A DNA stretch of 64,000 nt from Porphyrobacter sp. (GTDB lineage: Bacteria; Pseudomonadota; Alphaproteobacteria; Sphingomonadales; Sphingomonadaceae): positions 124,001 to 188,000 of the forward strand of contig JAGIBN010000001.1 in NCBI GenBank assembly GCA_017744315.1, written 5' to 3'. Position 1 is the first letter of the stretch. Each line of letters starts with the position of its first letter. Made by a program: the position numbers and the translations under genes. The notes below the pieces were generated by a model. The model had not been told where the DNA came from and made no database searches. It saw nothing but the letters and a program-made list of their open reading frames with translations. Of this stretch, positions 59,918 to 64,000 are shown in pieces.

Positions 59918-62859
59918 CATTCTCGACGCGCGCGCTGCGCGCCCTCTCCCCGCTCATGCTGCTGGCGTCGGTTCCCCTTGCCGCGCAGCAAGCTCCTGTC
60001 GCCGTCGCGCCTGCCGCGCCAACCTCTGCGCTGCCGCGATACACGCAGCCGGACGATCCCTGGATCTATCAGGGCACCGATATTCCGGTCGACAAGGAGT
60101 GGGTGTTCGGTGAGCTGCCGAACGGGGTGCGCTACGCCGTCCGCCGGAATGGAGTCCCCCCAGGCCAGGTCTCGATGCGCATTCGCGTGGACGCGGGTTC
60201 GTTGCATGAGGAAGCCTCCGAACAGGGCTTCGCGCACCTGATCGAGCACCTCGTCTTCCGCGAGTCCAAGTATCTCAAGAATGCGGAGGCCATTCCTCAC
60301 TTCCAGCGTCTGGGCGCGAGCCTGGGCAACGATACCAACGCCATCACCAGCCCGACGCAGACGGTCTACCAGCTCGATCTGCCCAACGCGCAAGGCCCGG
60401 TCCTCGACGAGAGCATCCGCCTGTTTGCCGGCATGATCCGGGAGCCGAAGCTGAGCGCGGCGAACCTTTCGGCCGAAGTGCCGATCGTGCTCGCCGAGCG
60501 GCGGGAGCGGAACGGGCCGGAGCGCCGCATTGCGGAGGCCACGCGCGAAGTCCTGTTCGCTGGCCAGCGCCTCTCCGAACGCAATCCCATCGGCCAGGTC
60601 GCCACGCTGCAGGCTGCCACGCCCGAGGCGGTGCAGGCGTTCCACAAGCGCTGGTATCGTCCCGACAAGACCGTGGTGGTCATCGTCGGCGATGCCAATC
60701 CGCAGCGGTTGGCTGCACTTGTCGAAGAGAACTTTGGCGACTGGAAGGCACCGGGCCAGCCGACGCCTGATCCCGACTTTGGCGTCCCGACGGCACCTGC
60801 CGGGGCCGATCCGGCCAATCCTGTGGGCGAGACCCGCGTGCTGGTCGAACCGGGACAGCCGCGTTCGCTGACTTACGCGGTCATGCGTCCGTGGCATCAG
60901 GTCACCGACAACATCGAATACAACCGGGGCCTGCTGATCGACTCGATTGCCGAGGCGATCGTCAATCGCCGGCTGGAGACGGCTGCACGGGCAGGCGGGA
61001 GTTACCTCTATGCCGGGGTCGAGAACGAGAAGACCAGCCGTTCGGCCGACGCCACCTACGTTTCGGTCGCACCTCTCACATTTGACTGGCGGGCTGCGCT
61101 CACCGACGTCCGCGCGGTGATTGCCGACGCCATCGCCACGCCGCCGAGCCAGGCCGAGATCGATCGAGAGCTTTCCGAATACGACGTGATCTTCGCCAAC
61201 ATGGTTGAACAGCGCCGGATCCAGGCGGGCTCCAAGTTGGCCGATGACATCGTCAACGCGGTCGACATCCGAGAGGCTGTGGCCGCGCCGGAGACCATCC
61301 TGGAAGTGTTCCGCTCGATGCGAGACCGGTTCACTCCGGAGACCGTCCACGAACACACGCGCGCCTTGTTTGAAGGCGTTGTCGTGCGGTCCTTGTACCT
61401 TACCCCGGAAAACGGCGAGGCCGATGCCGACAGCCTGCGTGCTGCCATGCTCGAGAAGGTCGACGGCAACGGCAACGAACGCGCATCGGCCGAGGCGATC
61501 TCATTCGCCGACCTGCCGCCCATCGGAGAGCCGGTGGCGCCGTCGGTTCAAGGGCCGCTCGGTGTGTTCGATTCGACTTACATCGACGATGTGGAAGGCG
61601 TTGCCTTCCCGAACGGAGTTCGCGTTCTGCTGTGGCCGACTGCCAACGAGCCGGGCCGTGCCACGGTCCGGGTGCGCTTTGGCGGCGGCCTGCAAGCCTT
61701 CAAGCCGGAAGAGGGGCCCTACGTGCAACTCGGTCAGCTCGCGTTGGTGGGTTCCGGACAGGGCGAGCTGGGTCAGAACGAGCTCGAACTCCTCGCAGCA
61801 GGACGCAAGTTCAGCTTCGACTTCCGGATCGAGGAAGGCTCGTTCGTCTTCGAAGGCCTGACCAGGGCCGAGGACGTTGCCGACCAGCTGTACCTGTTTG
61901 CGTCGAAGCTGGCCTCGCCCCGCTGGGACGCCGCGCCGGTCGAACGCGCCAAGGCGAGCATGCTGCTCTCCTATGGAACTTACGGCGGCAATCCGAACGG
62001 GGTCATCAATCGCGACCTCGAATGGCTGCTCAACGACAAGGACCCGCGTTATGCGACGCCGGACGCTGCCGCTCTCCAGGCCACGACGCCCGAAGGGTTC
62101 AAGCAGGTCTGGTCGCGGATGCTGGCGCAAGGGCCGATCGAGGTCGACGTGTTTGGCGACTTCAAGCGTGACGAAGTGATCGAGGCGCTGTCGCGTACCT
62201 TCGGTGCGCTTCCGCCGCGTGAAGCCGTGTCGCCGGCCATGCTCACGAGCCCGCCGGGCTTCCCCGAAGCGAACAAGGACCCGGTTATCCTGACCCATCA
62301 GGGCGAACCGGATCAGGCCGCGGCAGTCATCGCGTGGCCCACCGGCGGTGGCTCGGCCGGGTTGCCGGAAAGCCGCAAGCTCGAAGTCCTTGCTGAGCTC
62401 TTCTCCAATCGTCTGATGGACGAGATGCGCGAGCGGGCAGGGGCGAGCTATTCGCCTTACGTCGGCTCCAGCTGGCCGCTCGACGTGTCGACCGGCGGGC
62501 GCATCCTCGCGCTGGCGCAATTGCCGCCGGAACAGGTGCCCGCCTTCTTCAACGCCGCGGACGAGATCGCGAAGGACCTGGCTGCCAACGGCCCGACCGC
62601 CGATGAGATCGCTCGGGTGAAGGAACCCAAGCTTCAGCTGCTCAACCGCATCCAGACCGGTCACACGTTCTGGCTCAGCCAGCTCTCGGGCTCTGCGTTC
62701 GATCCCAATCGCCGCGAACATCTGGGTTCGCTGATGCGCGATTATACCGAGGTGACGCCTGAGGAAATCCGTGCGCTCGCCGCACGTTACTTCGGCAGCT
62801 ACAGCGGTTGGCGACTTGCGGTTCTGCCAGAAGGCCAGAAGCTCCCGAGTGGTCGCTAA
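59914..62859 (+). CDS. Two-domain M16-family zinc peptidase (insulinase-like), exported
   Basis: The 981-residue protein starts with a Sec signal peptide (LSPLMLLASVPLAA). The first M16 domain has the zinc motif HLIEH (HXXEH), and further Glu residues in VLAERRERNGPERR serve as the downstream ligand region. The second half (from about 520) has two inactive M16-type subdomains. It likely degrades peptides in the periplasm, in the pitrilysin manner. The start ATG overlaps the stop of a possible leader ORF. A GC hairpin follows the stop. Confidence 0.9.
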   Translation: MTFSTRALRALSPLMLLASVPLAAQQAPVAVAPAAPTSALPRYTQPDDPWIYQGTDIPVDKEWVFGELPNGVRYAVRRNGVPPGQVSMRIRVDAGSLHEEASEQGFAHLIEHLVFRESKYLKNAEAIPHFQRLGASLGNDTNAITSPTQTVYQLDLPNAQGPVLDESIRLFAGMIREPKLSAANLSAEVPIVLAERRERNGPERRIAEATREVLFAGQRLSERNPIGQVATLQAATPEAVQAFHKRWYRPDKTVVVIVGDANPQRLAALVEENFGDWKAPGQPTPDPDFGVPTAPAGADPANPVGETRVLVEPGQPRSLTYAVMRPWHQVTDNIEYNRGLLIDSIAEAIVNRRLETAARAGGSYLYAGVENEKTSRSADATYVSVAPLTFDWRAALTDVRAVIADAIATPPSQAEIDRELSEYDVIFANMVEQRRIQAGSKLADDIVNAVDIREAVAAPETILEVFRSMRDRFTPETVHEHTRALFEGVVVRSLYLTPENGEADADSLRAAMLEKVDGNGNERASAEAISFADLPPIGEPVAPSVQGPLGVFDSTYIDDVEGVAFPNGVRVLLWPTANEPGRATVRVRFGGGLQAFKPEEGPYVQLGQLALVGSGQGELGQNELELLAAGRKFSFDFRIEEGSFVFEGLTRAEDVADQLYLFASKLASPRWDAAPVERAKASMLLSYGTYGGNPNGVINRDLEWLLNDKDPRYATPDAAALQATTPEGFKQVWSRMLAQGPIEVDVFGDFKRDEVIEALSRTFGALPPREAVSPAMLTSPPGFPEANKDPVILTHQGEPDQAAAVIAWPTGGGSAGLPESRKLEVLAELFSNRLMDEMRERAGASYSPYVGSSWPLDVSTGGRILALAQLPPEQVPAFFNAADEIAKDLAANGPTADEIARVKEPKLQLLNRIQTGHTFWLSQLSGSAFDPNRREHLGSLMRDYTEVTPEEIRALAARYFGSYSGWRLAVLPEGQKLPSGR

Positions 62860-62888
62860 GGCGATTGCACATGTAACATTTGCATGAG

Positions 62889-62918
62889 GGGCCGGTGGAG
62901 CGTAGTTGCCCGGCCCTT
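62889..62918 (+). terminator. Weak terminator-like hairpin after the M16 gene
   Basis: GGGCCGG (62889-62895) and CCGGCCC (62910-62916) form a 7-base stem followed by TTCT. The T run is short. It may end the M16 transcript before the DAHP synthase gene. Confidence 0.4.
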
Positions 62919-62940
62919 CTAGAATTAGTGGAATTTCGAA

Positions 62941-64000
62941 GTGAAGAACTGGACTCCCGAGGGCTGGAAGCAGCACGAGGCGAAACACTTGCCCGTTTAC
63001 GAAGATGCCGAGGCGCTTGCTTCGGCTGAAGCGACCATGGCGAGCTTCCCTCCGCTGGTCTTTGCCGGGGAAGCGCGGAACCTCAAGACGCAGCTGGCCG
63101 AAGTGGCCGAGGGGCGGGGTTTCCTGCTCCAGGGCGGCGACTGCGCGGAGAGCTTCGCAGAGTTCCATCCGAACAACATCCGCGACACGTTCCGCGTGCT
63201 GCTGCAGATGGCCGTCGTCCTGACGTTCGCCAGCAAGCTGCCGGTGGTGAAGGTCGGGCGCATGGCCGGGCAGTTCGCCAAGCCGCGCAGCGCGCCGACT
63301 GAAACGCATGGCGATCTGACGCTGCCGAGCTACCTCGGGGACAACATCAACGGCATCGACTTCACCCCGGAATCGCGCCGCAACGATCCGCAGCGGATGA
63401 TCCGTGCCTACAGCCAGTCGGCGGCGACGCTGAACCTGCTGCGCGCCTTTGCCAGCGGCGGCTATGCCAACCTGCGGCAGGTTCACCAGTGGACGCTCGA
63501 ATTCATGGGCCGCAGCCCGTGGGCCGATCGTTTCGCCGACGTCGCCAACCGCATCAGCGAAGCTCTCGACTTCATGGAGGCCTGCGGGGTCGATCCGGAG
63601 ACCGTGCCGCAGCTGAAGACGACCAACTTCTACACCAGCCACGAAGCGCTGCTGCTCCCCTACGAGCAGGCGATGACGCGGCAGGATTCGCTGACCGGCC
63701 AGTGGTACGACACCAGCGCTCACATGCTCTGGATCGGTGACCGCACGCGGTTCCCCGGCAGCGCGCATGTCGAGTTCCTGCGCGGCGTCGGCAACCCGAT
63801 CGGGATGAAGTGCGGACCGAGCCTGGAGCCAGACGCACTGCTGGGCCTGCTTGATACGCTCAACCCGACGCGCGACCCGGGCCGTATCACGCTCATCAGC
63901 CGCTTCGGCCACGACAAGGTCGAGGCTGGCCTGCCGCGCCTGATCCGCGCCGTGCAGCGCGAAGGGCATCCGGTGGTGTGGAGCTGCGATCCGATGCACG
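62941..64000 (+). CDS. Class II 3-deoxy-7-phosphoheptulonate (DAHP) synthase, 5' part
   Basis: The gene is cut by the window end; 353 codons are visible. It is the first enzyme of the shikimate pathway and joins PEP and erythrose 4-phosphate. It is of the class II (plant/AroF-type) form, with [39 protein letters not shown], and [18 protein letters not shown]. The metal and substrate region [20 protein letters not shown] is present. Start GTG 62941 is chosen since the frame begins KNWTPEGWK, the common N terminus of this class. The C-terminal regulatory part is not in view. Confidence 0.95.
   Translation, partial: MKNWTPEGWKQHEAKHLPVYEDAEALASAEATMASFPPLVFAGEARNLKTQLAEVAEGRGFLLQGGDCAESFAEFHPNNIRDTFRVLLQMAVVLTFASKLPVVKVGRMAGQFAKPRSAPTETHGDLTLPSYLGDNINGIDFTPESRRNDPQRMIRAYSQSAATLNLLRAFASGGYANLRQVHQWTLEFMGRSPWADRFADVANRISEALDFMEACGVDPETVPQLKTTNFYTSHEALLLPYEQAMTRQDSLTGQWYDTSAHMLWIGDRTRFPGSAHVEFLRGVGNPIGMKCGPSLEPDALLGLLDTLNPTRDPGRITLISRFGHDKVEAGLPRLIRAVQREGHPVVWSCDPMH

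Noticed and set aside
61501-63999. 832-codon open frame on the minus strand
   Set aside because: It is antisense to the M16 and DAHP synthase genes, which have signal peptide, active-site and family motifs. The long frame is an effect of high GC.

Overview
The window is a 64 kb stretch of a high-GC alphaproteobacterial chromosome. Several features point to Sphingomonadales (Novosphingobium or Erythrobacteraceae-like): the alphaproteobacterial order Nfu, tsaB, rimI, mucR, fur, plsC, miaB, phoH, ybeY, corC; a MucR zinc-finger regulator; a dciA, dsbA-like, dsbA-like, smc row opposite mutY; a proteobacterial/plant-type glutamate-cysteine ligase; and a class II DAHP synthase. The placement is by gene content only; no rRNA or tRNA gene was seen. 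Almost everything reads as core chromosome, densely packed, with many 1-4 base overlaps and several GTG or TTG starts. I found no insertion sequence, prophage, CRISPR array or obvious genomic island.

Layout. 1-6.6 kb: end of a flagellar cluster. flgB leaves to the left from a consensus sigma-54 promoter. To the right come a MotA-like/MotB-like pair, flgA, flgM, flgN, a flagellar-type lytic transglycosylase, flhA and fliA. 6.6-14 kb: a RarD transporter, a glycine-zipper surface protein, a lipoprotein, astD, selO, a hydrolase and a glycosyltransferase. 14-21.5 kb: outer-membrane assembly (a YfgM-like protein and BamB), an ICMT-like membrane protein, ubiA, an AlkD-like protein, rsmE and gshA. 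21.5-24.2 kb: ppk2, a monooxygenase-fold protein, soxR with a perfect sox box, a VOC protein and a 44-residue small protein. 24.3-31 kb: smc, two DsbA-like thiol proteins, dciA and mutY. 31-37.6 kb: a DUF1254/DUF1214 protein, a winged-helix regulator divergent from a TPR/retropepsin protein, a Tat-exported serine hydrolase, nudC and a FrnE-like oxidoreductase.

37.6-42.5 kb is the least ordinary part. A 620-base AT-rich spacer precedes a 1427-residue autotransporter whose passenger and barrel are joined by 13 near-identical PPVVE units. 42.5-49.8 kb: an HxlR regulator divergent from a SnoaL-like gene across a perfect 16-base palindrome, a chemoreceptor, mgtE, a cyclophilin, a secreted double SnoaL-like protein and a LysR regulator. 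49.9-59.6 kb: the conserved corC to Nfu block, interrupted by a nucleotidyltransferase gene and an opposite-strand SDR. 59.8-64 kb: a two-domain M16 protease behind a possible 26-residue leader ORF, then the 5' part of a class II DAHP synthase gene cut by the window end.

Genes that act together: flgM, flgN, flhA and fliA make the late-flagellar checkpoint and export gate; BamB and its neighbour act in outer-membrane protein assembly; fur, mucR, soxR and hxlR are stress or metal regulators. I did not find a convincing undescribed multigene system. The most interesting leads are the reduced MotA/MotB-like pair, the autotransporter with its spacer, the coupled leader ORF, and two families of intergenic repeats.
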